From: Corella eumyota
Taxonomy: Eukaryota > Chordata > Ascidiacea > Phlebobranchia > Corellidae
Length of the DNA: 64,000 nucleotides
Direction: 5' to 3'
NCBI GenBank assembly: GCA_963082875.1
Contig: OY720098.1
Span: forward strand, 13,330,001-13,394,000
The notes under the pieces are model-generated. The model saw only the letters and a list, made by a program, of their open reading frames with translations, was not told where the DNA came from and did not search any database. The translations under genes and the position numbers were made by a program. Within the stretch, counting starts at the first letter, position 1. The number at the start of each line of letters is the position of its first letter. Positions 34,831-48,100 of the stretch are shown here, in pieces.

Positions 34831-37800
34831 ATGGACATGCAAAAGGTAAATATTTAATTTTGAATGTGTTGTGTTGTCAGCTTGGGTATCTTATTTATAT
34901 TATAAGCTAAGCTGACTGCTTTTGGATGCGAAGATTTTCATATTAACTAATACAAATACCTCTTAAATTTTTTTCTAAAAATTAAAAATGTGTCTATACG
35001 CTAGCCTTTTAAAATTTTGAATTAGATAATAAATGTGTTATAGGAAGCTCTTTTACGAATTATGAATACATTAAATCAGAAATATGAAACTGCAAGTGCT
35101 TTTCAAGGGAATTTAAATACGGATTTACAACTTCTTGATGAATCCTATGAAGCTAGTATATTGGATTTAAAAAAGGAATTTGATACCCTATATTTATGTT
35201 TACAAAACAAAAAAGATGAAATGGTATTAAAAATTAAAAACGAACAGTTAAAGAAAAAGAATTTAATGCAGGTTTTAAAGTCTTTATATATTTTGCATTT
35301 TTTAACATTTGTATATGGGCAATTCTCATTGGGAAAGTGTTTTTAAAAAAAAAATTAACTTAAATTATTTGTTTAATTAACTTACCTGTTTCTTTGGTTT
35401 TGATATTTAAAGTTTAAATTTAAAAAAAAGTGATTTTTTTTTTAAATTTAAAATGTACAAATTTTTTTGCACTTTTATGGCTATTTTAAGCAATAATTTT
35501 AAGTTAATATAAAAGTTACAAAACAGATTACAACAGATTTGTAATGTGTTAGTATAAGAGGTTTAAACATATGCTTAACATAAGTTAAACAACAAATTCT
35601 ATATTACAATTTAAAAATCAGCAATTTTTAAGTTTTTAACTTGTAAGAATATAGGTAATTCCGTCACCGAATTTACATAAAAAGTTTTATAACTTGAAAT
35701 TTTAATCAAATACAACTTTTAATATTTTTAATTCTCTGATTTTAGTTGTTAAGTACTATAAATAAAAACTAAACTTTAATGTTCCTTGTCAATTTTATCT
35801 ACAATAATGGTAACGGAATTACGGGTAACGGAATTACAACATCAGAGATTTTGTAGAAATGCTTATTCTGCCTGGTTTAAGTGATTTAAAATAATATAAT
35901 TATTTTTATAAGTAAAAAAATGAAATGGCATTGTAATATAATATCCATTTTTTTTAATTTTGTGAGAAGGTAGTTTTGAAATTTATAAATTAGTTTTATG
36001 GGTACATATATTACTAAATAAAATTAAATAAAAATATTCATAGTTAACAAGTTGATTTTTAACTGATATTTGGCATATTTAAACAATATTATAACCTATT
36101 TTACCCACTAGACTTATTGTTTTTGCATAATTATTCATTTTATTTAGGTGTAACAAATTGTTTCTGCGACATCAATTTTATTACTAATTTAGAGTTTAGG
36201 GATTTAGAATTTTAAACATGTTATGTTTGTTTGTTAATTTAATTTTTGGAGTTATGTTTGTAGTTTTTGTTAAAATGGTAGTTAGGAATTTTAAAATTTG
36301 GTTTGTTTATTTCTGTTTAAGAGTTTATTTTAAAAAAAACCTAGTAGTTTTCAGTTTTGTAATTCCGTTACCAAGATTTTTTAAAAAAATTTTTAGTTAG
36401 GTTTGTTTCTTATTTTAACAGTACCTAAAACTATTTTTTTTAATTTTATCTGAAATTGAGTAAATTTAAGACTGAAGTTACATGCCAAAATTAGACAGTG
36501 TCTTTTTGTTACTTAAAGTGTAATTCCGTTACCAAGTTTTTTTAAGTTAATTTGTCAATAAATAAATATTTTTTAAACCCCAACTAAAAGAATTTGGTAT
36601 CTTTTTGTTGCTTTCAATAAGGACAATTATTTACACATGTTTAATTTAAGTTAATTTTTATAAAATTCAGACGAATTAGGATTAAGTATTACCCAACTTT
36701 TTATATCTAATTTATTGGCGTAATTCCGTTACCAAACATTTTTCAATTTTTAAGAAGCATAGAAGTTGGAACTGGACTTCTATGCTTATAAAAATTTAGA
36801 ATGGCAATATATGGGTTGTTTTAACTTAAAAAATGATTTCAATTATATTAAAAAAAAAATTATAAGTTCGTAAACCACAGTAATTGTAATTCCGTTACCG
36901 AAGAATTGCCCATATATATATGAATTTTTTAGCCACAATTTTTTTCGTGTTTCTTTTTTTTCGTTTTAGAATTTTTTAGTTCGAAAATATTTTGTTTTTA
37001 AAAGGATTAAAAAAATTTTATCAATTATTGATTGTTAAACCTTTTTCTCAGGTACAGCTCAAAAATTATGAATCAGCATGTACAGATGCAAATGAATTAA
37101 TTTCTTTATCGAAAGATGCCATGGCATTGGATAGCAGCATTCAATTTAATAAGGTCAAGTTAATAAAAAAAGAGATTTCATTTTATAGGCAATTGCTTTT
37201 TTAAAAGTTTTTTTAGTTATATTGTTTGGGTTAGTTATTTATGTTTGCTTTATATATTTTTAGGTTGCACTGTCAATAAAAAACAGGTGTGTAATAAATT
37301 TATTTTAAATATATATATATAGGCCTACTTAAAATCTATTGTTTATTTTTGCTAGTTGATGTTCTAAATCTGTACAAAAATAAATTATTTTCTAACAATT
37401 TTTTCATGTTTTTTTTATAGAATAACTATGGCACCAATTTTTCGTTTGTCAAGTAGTCAAACTATCACAGAATTAAATTGTCACCTGGTTGTTGATTTAA
37501 CTAGGGAGGTTTCAATATTAAACAAAATGACCTTTCTTCCAGGTAATGTTTAAGTAGTGGTAACCTTACTGGTCAAAATAATTTAATCAAAAATATTCAA
37601 ATTTTAGTTCCATGTACGCCGCTTTTTTCCCAAAACTTATGCCTGGTGTCTAACAATAAAGTTACATGTGAATGGAGTTTACCTGATAAAAAAACTGTTG
37701 AGGAAAAAGACAGTTCCTCAACTTTTGTTGAGTTTTTTTTGTTTCAATACAGACAAGTTAGTTGCGACCAGGGCAACCATGATATCCCTTGGAGAAGTGT

Positions 37801-39822
37801 TGATAATGTGGAAAAATTAAATCATACAATTCAAGGTATTATCTTTTGATATAACAAAATTAACTGTTTTTTTTCTAATACTACTGTACGGGTATTAAAA
37901 AAGTAAAAACACTTCTCTTTTACAAAAAACTAAATATATATATATATTGTTTTCTTTACTTTTTAGGCCTCATCTTTGTTGCTCCATATATTCAAGTGCG
38001 TGTTCAGGCCTGGAATAAGGGAATAAAAGGAGCGTTTAGTTCGGTTTTAACCCTTGCGACATCAGCTTTCAACTTCAACCTTGACCCTGATGCAAGGCAT
38101 GCAAATCTTAAAACAACTGGTCCATACTCAGTTAGTTGGGACCCAATAACTGTTAAAAGTAAAATATACAACTTAGTTAGTTTCATTTATAAGAAGACCA
38201 AAAAAATTACCTTTATTTTTTTTAAACAAAATGTAAAAAGTAATTTTAAATGAAATAATTTTTTAAGAACTAAATCCTATATTGGAAAGCAAATAATAAT
38301 AATAATCTTTACAAATACAATAAGCTGTTATTTTTTGTTGTTGTAGGAGCAGAGTCACGAATTAAAAGTAGTTCAAGTACATCATCGCCGTCAAAATCAG
38401 GCAAAAAATTGAAACCCACTGACCGGTTTATTGGTGAATCATATACAATTTTAGGTATCTGTACATACGTAATTTTAGATTTTTTTTATTTATACATAAA
38501 TGCCAAATATGTATACAATATTATAATTGTTTCTTAGCTACTTGAAATGTGAAACTAATTTTAATTTACTACCTTGCAAATAGTTAAGTTTTTATTTATT
38601 TAAAAAATACTTTTTTTGGGGAATATTAAGCGTGTGATGTTTATAAGTTTATTTTCCTGTCAATATTTTAAAAAAGGTGACAGAAGTGTTTCAGATGATG
38701 ATGGTGATGTATATTTCGAAATTTCACTTGACCCCCAATGTAAAACATTTAGTTTTGGAATGACATCACCACAACTTACAAGATACGATCAGCTTGGACG
38801 AACTCCACATTCATGGTGTCTTTATGTATCAAAATGGATTCAGGTAAGAAAAAAGCCTATGGCATTACCTTTGGAAGACGTTAAAAATATTAAAAAAAAA
38901 TAAGAAGACGTTAAAAATAGCCTATGGCATTACCTTTGGAAGACGTTAAAAAAATATGCACATTATATCTGTAGCCACATTCCATACTTAATTTCCTTTT
39001 AATATTAGACCTACAGAAAACATTTCGAAATACAAACTGTATGGTTGTATAGTTTTACTCTTGATGTAAACTATAAGTTTATATGCTACAATTTTGACCT
39101 AATATAATTTTTCCTCAAATATGTTTGTAGAATTCCTTTGTTGCAAAACATAATAACAAGATAAAAAGCTTGGAATTTGATGTTCCTAAACGATTTGGAA
39201 TATTTTTTAGTTCACAACAAAGTATGTAAATACCTATATTTTTGTAGAAACATATGCTATAATAAATGAAATATTGAATTGGTGGTAAAACTAACATTAT
39301 TTAAGCGATCGATAGCAATGATCATTATAGTACAACTTTAATATTTATCACTTATCTACAATTATATTTTCACTGAACCATGTTAGTTGAAAAATGTCAA
39401 CACTACATGTCAACAAAATGTCAACACTACATGTCAACACTACATGTCAACACTACATGAAAACAAAAACTTAACAAAACTTTTTTTTAGACCTTCTATC
39501 TTTTTATGATGCAAACTCCCGAACATGTTTATATACTTTTAAACAAGTTAAATGTTCTCAACTTTTAATCCCTGGTTTCTCGTTATGGTGTGGTTCTTTG
39601 TTAATACATACGGGTTTACAGGTAGTAAATATACTATTAATATATATTTATATGTACAATCTAAGACTGTTTTTTTTTAAACACAAGTAATTAACTATAA
39701 ATTCTGCTTAGGTTTAAAAATAGTTAATATCAGACTTTATTTTTAAGGTTCCAACTTGGGTGCAAACATATTTGGCAAATTTACCAAAAGACAAGACATT
39801 GTCTACTTTGCCATCTGAATAA
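34831..39822 (+). CDS. FSD1: FSD1 orthologue (COS, fibronectin III, SPRY), 12 exons
   Basis: Exons: 34831-34845, 35044-35271, 37052-37153, 37264-37286, 37421-37542, 37608-37835, 37967-38158, 38347-38454, 38677-38843, 39131-39221, 39491-39621, 39748-39822; 1482 nt, 493 aa, against 496 for human FSD1, with all phases joining. FSD1 is a microtubule-associated, TRIM-like protein without RING finger. The N-terminal coiled coil (residues 3-115) starts MDMQKEALLRIMNTLNQ, like human EALRKIIKTL. The COS-box region carries ITMAPIFRLSSSQT (human VTMAPAFRLS). A fibronectin III domain follows, with VTCEWSLPD, FQYRQV and QVRVQAWNKGIKGAFS. A Ser/Lys linker leads to the SPRY domain: RFIGESYTILGD, YDQLGRTPHSWCLYVSKW, NSFVAKHNNKIK, NLLSFYDANSRTCLYTFK and WCGSLLIHTGLQVP. 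It is equally close to FSD1L. Exons 1 (15 nt) and 4 (23 nt) are micro-exons. AATAAA overlaps the stop. Confidence 0.95.
35312..36916. mobile_element. Non-autonomous element with seven internal GGTAACGGAATTAC sites
   Basis: Ends are 15-bp inverted repeats TATATGGGCAATTCT (35312-35326) and AGAATTGCCCATATA (36902-36916). Inside, GGTAACGGAATTAC or its complement occurs at 35655 (one mismatch), 35809, 35824, 36359, 36520, 36720 and 36886. A perfect 12-bp hairpin, AAGCATAGAAGT/ACTTCTATGCTT, sits at 36755-36787. No transposase frame. The element fills most of FSD1 intron 2. Clustered motifs resemble subterminal transposase-binding sites, which is inference. Confidence 0.6.
38855..38950. repeat. Short duplication in FSD1 intron 9
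   Basis: GCCTATGGCATTACCTTTGG followed by AAGACGTTAAAAA occurs twice, 60 bp apart. Confidence 0.75.
39391..39460. repeat. Minisatellite in FSD1 intron 10
   Basis: Four copies of TGTCAACACTACA, 13-bp period except for one longer spacer. Confidence 0.8.
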
Positions 39823-39823
39823 A
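39818..39823 (+). terminator. AATAAA overlapping the stop codon
   Basis: The hexamer spans the last sense codon and the TAA stop (39820-39822) of FSD1. Confidence 0.4.
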
Positions 39824-41220
39824 AAATAAGGCGATTTTTTATTCAGATAAAACGTTTTATCGTTACTGTGTTATTTTTAATGTAATTTGGTTTTTAGATA
39901 TTGCTTACATGCAATCATAGCTGTTTTATTAAATCATATAATGCATTTCTGCTGCAAGATATTGTTATTTTGATTTAGTGTTGTGTAACCCTTTTAGTGT
40001 TTTATTCTTTACTTATATTGGTGTGTTTTGCTGGTGCAATTATATTTCAATTCATATTTATCCTTTTTTCGTACTTGGTGCAATCATTTTTTTTTAATTT
40101 TTGATGTTGTAATACTGTGATCTGCCTAAAATTATTATATTTGTTTAAGTCATGACGTCAAGTCCCTAAAACTTTTAATTATTATTAGATCTAGTTTAAT
40201 AAAAACAACGTTATGTGAATATTTTGTTTATAATTAAAGTAACCAACTATGTATAAAAAGTTTTAAGGAACATAATTTAATAATAAGATTTAAATATATT
40301 TTAAAATATTTTTTATTAACATTGTGATTTTACTACCAGAATAGATAAGTAGTTTTGCAATTTTAATTTTAAAGAGATTGTGTGGTCGCAGGGTTTCTTT
40401 TTTAATTATGTTGGAATTTTTTTAACTTGCACGAGAAAACCATTATTTTTATAATTAGTGAAATAGTTTTCGAGATATCGGGATTTGAAGTTAAAATATT
40501 GTAAAAAGGGGAATTTCCTACGCTTGCGAGTCACGTGACGCTCGACGATCGTCGTAAGTTTATATGCTGGCTTACCTTATTAAAAGCTAATTTTTAACTT
40601 AATACAGCAAGTCTAAGAATTTAATAATTGTTATCACTTGTAAAATATTATAGCAACAGTTTGTACATAGCATAGAATATCTTTGCTTACTAAACTTTAG
40701 AAACCTTTTCGTGTATGCATATGCATTTTTTATATTTTAAGTGTTTTTTTAACATTTTTTAATAAAATCGTCTTAGTAATCTGTTAAAAAAACCTTCCTT
40801 TAATTTTTTTGCAGGTCACTTTTTGTATATACCTGACCATATGGGATAGATCTAATGTTTTAGTAAGTTTTAACAACAAGTTTTAACAACCCTGTTTATT
40901 AGCAAGTTTTAACAAACCTGTTTATTAACTGTGATAAATAAAATTCCGATTTAGGTTAGTTTGGTACCTTATATTTTATATTTCAATGAAACTATTTAAA
41001 AAACATAGTAGAACAGAATTTTTTTATTGAGTTTTGGGGTTTTTGTCGTACTTGGAACCGACTATAGCATTTCTTAATAATTTTTTTTTGATGCTAGATT
41101 TTAGTTACCCTGTTTTTTTTTTGTTTATTAAGTCAATTATATGTTGCACAAGTTATTATCTTAGCTTTTTATAATAAATCTAAAAGAATTTTATATATAT
41201 ATAATATATATATAAATTTA
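39824..41220. other. Intergenic region downstream of FSD1
   Basis: AT-rich, no exon found. A more G+C-rich patch, CACGTGACGCTCGACGATCG near 40532, stands out but matches nothing I know. A TA run precedes the SINE at 41.2 kb. Confidence 0.45.
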
Positions 41221-41445
41221 CCTTTGATGTGAAAATGTCGAATGTGCGACCCAAACATAAAATAACATTAGTTACCTTGACCCAGTCTCAAGTTGCCTTT
41301 GGCAGTTCAGCCTTAAGGATATTCTAGATAATAATTGTTCGTTTTTCAACCGCTGATTAAGTATAGGCTCAGCAGGAGTTTATACCTTTTAAAGCGCTTT
41401 AGCATAAGATCACATGGGGATCGAACCCAGAGTTCAGCGTATAAT
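41221..41445 (-). mobile_element. tRNA-derived SINE, fairly complete copy
   Basis: On the minus strand the head has a B-box-like GGTTCGATCCC. The body then includes GAGACTGGGTCAAGGTAACT and a distal part TGTTTGGGTCGCACATTCGA. It aligns with the copies at 55.9 and 56.3 kb. The BEL/Pao element begins about 60 bp further on. Confidence 0.7.
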
Positions 41446-41502
41446 ATTTATTTACATGTTAAAATGCACAACACAATAACTTAACATTAAATAATATATA
41501 TT

Positions 41503-42137
41503 TGTAAGATATTGAACCAGTGTGAATTTATCGTCGTATACTTTTACGCTTGACCAATTTTATGTTCTTTCTTTAGCCAAGTATTGTCAGAGATAAGATA
41601 TAAATTTAGCGTGTTAGTTTTATCTGTTTTAATCTAGTCTAATCCTATGTTTCTTTTTATGTACCTTGTGTAAATTAAGTATAAATGATAAACTGAATTA
41701 CCAAGCCAACGAGATTTTACCATACCGATATATTGTTTAACTGGGCTTTGTCTTAAAATAGTTTGGTAAGCACGTGTTTTATAATGTTTTCAATACTGTT
41801 TATTTGAGTGTTTTATAATGTTTACTGTTATCTTAAGATAATTGTGTAGGGTATTTTGTATTATTAGTAGCTTATATATGTTTCTTTGTTTTAGAAACCG
41901 TATTTTTCACCGATCTGTGTGCACCGTTTTTCGTTATAAGAATTGTGTTGAAATTGTGTTGAACTATTGTTGCGTCATATGAAGGGCTAACAATAATAAG
42001 TTCAAAGAAAGTTAAACTGGTGTGATTGATGTCTAAACGAGTTAATAACTATAACTAAGTCTGGTGTTGGTAATTGTTTATTTCTGCTACTCGTCTGAGT
42101 GTATCAAAGCCGCACTTACTGCAAGGACGACGTAACA
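41503..42137 (+). repeat. BEL/Pao 5' LTR
   Basis: Begins TGTAAGATATTGAACC and ends GACGACGTAACA; 635 bp, same length as the 3' copy. Confidence 0.92.
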
Positions 42138-45100
42138 TCGTTTCAAACTATTTTAAACTATAGAGTTTAATTTTAGTGCCGTTGAGCACGTTTCAGACTA
42201 CTGACTAAATATGGAATCAAAAGATGCTGTTGTAGAGCTATTGGGCTCACTACAAGACAAATACAACCGAGCAGAACAGTTTATGGCAAAACCTGGCAAT
42301 GAGCTTAAGTTTAGGGAGTTGTTGAAGGAAGTTGACGCTGAATTCTACAAAGTGATGAGCCTTTGTGATTCAATGACCTCAAGCCAATCAATGCCAGAAA
42401 CTGTGTCTAAGAAAAAGGATTGTAAACGGGTAAAGGCTGAGTTTGATGTTAAGGTTACTCGATGGCTGGCAGATTATATTGGTGCTGAGAAAAACAGTAG
42501 TTTGTCGCCCGAAGAATTGTTTCATCTGGAACATTTAAATAGACCACCAAGTATTTGTTCTCGGTCGTCAAGTTCTAGTTCATGTAAAAGTTTGCGCCGC
42601 CAGTCAAAGGTGAAACTTAAGTTGGCATTGTTAGCCAAACAGCATGCTCAAGAAAGAATGTTGGAGCAACAAGCAGAGGCTGAGCAAAAGGCTGCCTCTG
42701 AAATGATAGAGGCCGAACAAAGAGCTGCCTCTGAAATGAGAGAAGCTGATCGCAAAGTAGAGTTTGCTCAAGCGGAGTCTGATGCATGGGATGACAATGT
42801 ATCTGAGAATGAAAGCGTGTTTTCAAGCCAGTATACAGATGCAAGATTGCCAGCAACGATTAAGATTGATTCAGTTTTACCCCAACCAAGTCCGAATACT
42901 TCCAAAAATGTTTCAATTCCCACAAATAAGGAACAATCCGTCAAGCAATCAATACAAAATCAAGCCACTTCGCAACCTATTTTGTATTATTAGTAGTTGT
43001 ATTATATAGGAAAGATTTTTCCCCTTTGATAGAAAGGAAACCTCTCAAACCAATAATTCAAGTACAACAATCAAATTATGGAGATTTCAAGCCCCAATTA
43101 CCCAAAGAAACCCCATACTTTTCAAGGTCGCCACCAATTCCACATTCCAAACCCCACTACTGTCCTTACCCTGAGGAAGTTTATTCTGCCCCAGCGAAAC
43201 CTCGAATGACCGTTTCAGCTCGCAATAACACAGAAGTTAAGAGAATATTACCAAATCCGGTGATTAAAAAATTTGATGGAGACCCAATGAAGTACACTTC
43301 CTTTATGAGTTCGTTCAAAATGCACATTGCAGATAATCCTCATGTTGAGACAAACGAGCTGCGTCTGTTGTTTTTGATTCAACATTGTTCAGAAAAGGTG
43401 TGTCAGACTATTGAACATTATACTGGAAGAGATGGATCCGGATATGCCTTAGCTCTAAATAGGTTAGAGTATGACTTTGGGCAACCTCATGTTATAGCAA
43501 ATTGTTGTGAGAGGTACATTTTGGAAAGCCCTAAGGTAAAGGCTAACGACCCCGATGGTTTAATGTCGTTTTCCATTCTGTTGGAAAAATGTGTTACTTC
43601 AATGAAAGAATTAAAAGAATTTGCTAGTCTGAATTCGTTTAGGACAATGGTTCAAATTATCGACAAGCTACCTGAGAGTCTAAAGAAATAGGTTTGTCAC
43701 CAGACAGTCTGAAATAGCTAATTCTCTGTATGGAAAAGCTGTTTATGGTCAAAGCAGCTTAAGAAGCACTGGTAACAACACAAGGCGTCAAAGGTTATCC
43801 GCTTGCAATGCTATGTCTGCAGAAGCGATACCCAAGGAAATCAAATTATCCCAGAATCCTGCTTGTGTCTGTTGTAAGAAATTTCATTCCCTTTCTAACT
43901 GTTCAGAATTTAAAGGAATGTCATACCGAGATAAAATAAATCTTGTTAGGATGAAGTCACTTTGCTTTCGCTGTTTGTGTCATGGACATCACATTGGTAA
44001 CTGTGAAATCAAAGCAGTGTGTGAAGTTAAAGATTGTGCTGCAAATAATCATCACACTTTGCTGCATAAATTACAAGTTAGTGCCGAATCAACATCACGA
44101 CAAAAGGAGATATCATGTTCTACGATTAGAGCAAATGAAATTGCTGGGAATGGTGTCTACTTCAATGTAATTCCAGTGAAGGTGCGCTATCAAGACAAAG
44201 TGGTCAAAACATATGCCTTTTTGGACCAGGGTTCTTCTGATTCCTTTTGTGAGCATAAACTGATTGAAAGTTTAGGTGCTACTGGATCTCAGAAACGTTT
44301 AAAGCTTAAAACCATGACTGATCAAGCAAAGGAATGTCTAAGTACTTCAGTTCGTCTATCTGTCGGTTCTTTAATTGATGAAGAAGTCAACATAAATCTA
44401 CCAGAAGTACTGTCGATTGAAGAAATACCCATTAAGCCAAACGTTAAGCCGACAAAGAGAACGCTTAAGATGCACAAATACCTACAAGATATTGAATTAC
44501 CTGAAGTAATTGGAGGTACTGTTACTCTGCTTATTGGAGCCAATGTCACAGAAGCCTTTAGAGTTAAAGAGACTCGCTTGGGTCCATCTGGTTGTCTCGA
44601 CGCCGTGAGAACAACCCTTGGTTGGTCCCTGTTTGGTCCGACGTTGATTGCCAGGAAGCCACTGGACAGGGAAGCTGTGGTGTCTCAGGTTAGTGTCCAG
44701 GAAATTGAGAAGTGTGAGCTGCTAAAACCTCCAGATCGTTATGTAATGGCCAATGAACTAGAAGTTGCAAATTCTAGGGAAGATAGAATTGCCTTCAAGC
44801 AAATGAAGCAGTCGGTCAAGCTAGTAGACGGCCATTTTCAGCTCCCGTTGCTTTGGAAACATCAGGAAATAAGTCTGCCTGACAACCTTAAAATGGCCGA
44901 GCGTCGTCTCGAGAGTCTGAAAAGGCGACTGGTTCGAGATAAAAATTTACACCAAAGGTATTTGGAGGTAATGTCCACATATATTAAGAAGGGCTATGCG
45001 AAAGAGGTGCCTGCAAAAGAACTTGAAACCAGTACTTTAACATGGTATATACCTCATCACCCTGTTATCAACATACACAAGCCAGACAAGCTACGCATTG

Positions 45101-48100
45101 TGTATGATTGTGCCGCAAAATATTGCAACATTTCACTTAACGAAACACTCATGAAAGGTCCTGATCTGATGAACGGTCTGGTTGCAGTGCTGACTCGATT
45201 TAGAAAGGGCCCGATTGCCTTGGTTGCAGACGTAGAAGCAATGTTTCATCAAGTGAAAGTAGAGCCTGGGGATCGTGACGCGTTAAGGTTCTTATGGTGG
45301 TCTGAAGGTGATATGACAAAGAAGGCAATTCCACATAGAATGACGGTTCATCTGTTCGGTGCACGTTCATCACCAAGTTGTGCATCATTTTGCCTCAAGC
45401 AAGTTGCAAGCAGCTTTGGATCTGGTTATTCTCAAAAGCCAGTCGACGTCGTGCGAAGGAGTTTTTATGTTGATGATTGTCTCACTTCGGTGTCAAGTGT
45501 TACAGAAGGAATTCAATTAATTAAAGAACTTTGTGATATGTTGTCAAAAGGTGGTTTCAACTTGACGAAATGGCTATCGAATAATGAGGATGTGCTAAAA
45601 TCTGTTCCTGAAGAGCAAAGGTCAAAGACTGTAACTTCCATGAGTTTAGATGATTGTGTTGGTGATCGGGTACTCGGAGTCTACTGGGATGTGTCCAAGG
45701 ATGAGTTTCAGTTCAAAGTGTCATTGAAGAAAAATCCCTACACGAGACGAGGACTACTTTCCACAGTAAACTCACTGTTCGACCCATTAGGATTTGTAAC
45801 TCCAGTTACACTTGAAGCAAGATTGATAATGAGAGATCTGTGTTCTCAGGATCTAACTTGGGATGAAAATATTTCTGAAAGTGACTCTAGAAGATGGGAA
45901 GAGTGGTTACAAGGGCTTCCAAAGTTAAGGGCGATTTCGCTTCCTCGCAGTTTTAAAGGATCTACAGATAGGATCACTGAATATCAACTGCATCATTTTG
46001 CTGATGCTTCAATGCAAGCTTATGGAGCTGTGTGTTATCTAAGAGCCATTGATAAATTCAATAATGTGCATTGTTCGTTTGTGATGGGGAAGTCCCATAT
46101 TGCTCCACAGTCTAGCACCACGAAAATATTTCTGAAAGTGATGAAAATATTTCTGAAAGTGACTCTAGAAGATGGGAAGAGTGGTTACAAGGGCTTCCAA
46201 AGTTAAGGGCGATTTCGCTTCCTCGCAGTTTTAAAGGATCTACAGAAAGGATCACTGAATATCAACTACATCATTTTGCTGATGCTTCAATGCAAGCTTA
46301 TGGAGCTGTGTGTTATCTAAGAGCCATTGATAAATTCAATAATGTGCATTGTTCGTTTGTGATGGGGAAGTCCCATATTGCTCCACAGTCTAGCACCACC
46401 ATACCCCGCCTAGAACTTCTTGCTGCAGTTACTGCTGTTCGATTAGATATCCTGGTCAAAGAAGAGTTGAAGTTAGCCAATTGTTCATCAGTGTTTTGGT
46501 CGGATTCAACAGCGGTCTTACAAAGTATATATAACGATCATAAAAGGTTTCCAGTGTTTGTGGCAAATCGACTTGCTGAAATTGAAAGGTCAAGTAACAT
46601 TTCAAGTTGGAGATATGTTCCTACAAAGTTAAACCCAGCTGATGATGCAACACGTGTTATTACCGCAAGTGAATTTCTGGAATCTGGAAGATGGTTGTCT
46701 GGTCCAGATTTCTTAGCAGAACCACCAGAATGCTGGCCACCACAACTGGATAAACTACCCAAATTGCCTGATGATTTTCCACTATTTGAGAGAAAGTTTC
46801 CTGTCAGGGTAATGTCAACCCTTACCATGGAAATAACGCCAACGGATTATTTTATTTCATATTTTTCATGTTTCAACCGGTTAAAAAGGGCCACTGCATG
46901 GATTTTGAAATTCAAATGTTTTCTGGCTAATAAAAGAGAGGCCAGTTTGGATAAAGTTTTAATATCCAGCAGTTTAAATAGATCTGAGTTGTGCCAAGCG
47001 GAAATTGAATTGGTGAAGTATACCCAACGAACGAATTTTCCTGTTTTGATGAAAATGTTGTCTCAGAAAAATTTAAAGCTGAAAAGAAATATGTGTTCGA
47101 AATCAGTCTACAATTTAAGTCCTGTGTTGATGAATGGCATGCTTAGAGTTGGTGGAAGACTAACTAGAGCAACGATTGACTTTAACTTGAAACATCCGGC
47201 CATTTTACCACATGATTCACATTTAACAAAGTTGTTAATTGATTGGCATCATCGCAAATCAGGCCACTCTGGACTAAATTATACATGGAATTCAATTCGA
47301 AGTTTTTATTGGATCGAAAAGGGAAGCTCTGTTATTCGAACTGTCATTAATCGATGCCTGCCCTGTCGTCGCCGAAGCTCTAGTAATGGAAAGCAAATGA
47401 TGTCAGATTTGCCAAAGGCTCGTTTGCAGGTTAATGAGCCACCTTTTAGTTACACTGGAGTGGACTACTTTGGGCCGCTACTTATTAAGCAAGGCCGAAG
47501 CCAAGTAAAGAGGTATGGTTGTCTTTTCACATGTATGACAACACATGCCATACACTTGGAAGTAGCTCACAGTCTGTCAACTGACTCCTTTATTTCAGCT
47601 TTAAGGAGATTTATTGGAAGAAGAGGACGAGTTAATGAAATGTTTTCTGATAATGGCACTAATTTTGTGGGTGCTGAAAGAATTCTTCGAGAAGCTATTC
47701 AGGGCTGGAACAGGCGTCAAATTGAAAATTACCTGTAGCAACAGGAAATAACTTGGACGTTTAACCCCCCTGCTGCAAGCCACTTTGGAGGAGCTTGGGA
47801 GCGTATGATCAGAACCGTTAGAAAAATATTGTCATCACTTTCAACTCAAAGAATTCAAACTGATGAAATGTTACACACACTGTTTGTTGAAGTAGAGGCA
47901 ATTGTGAACTCTCGACCTTTGACCCCGCTAGCCTTTACGAAAGGAAATGCAAAGGCGTTATCGCCTAATGGCTTACTTATGCCAAAGCCAACCCATGGTT
48001 TGCCCCCTACTTTAACTACTGAAAGGGATTGTTACGCTCTGCAATGCTGGCGAAATACTTAATATCTAGCAGATGAGTTCTGGAGGTGCTTTGTTAAAGA

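Noticed and set aside
39391-39460. CRISPR-like short repeats
   Set aside because: Direct 13-bp minisatellite without spacers, in an intron of an animal gene.
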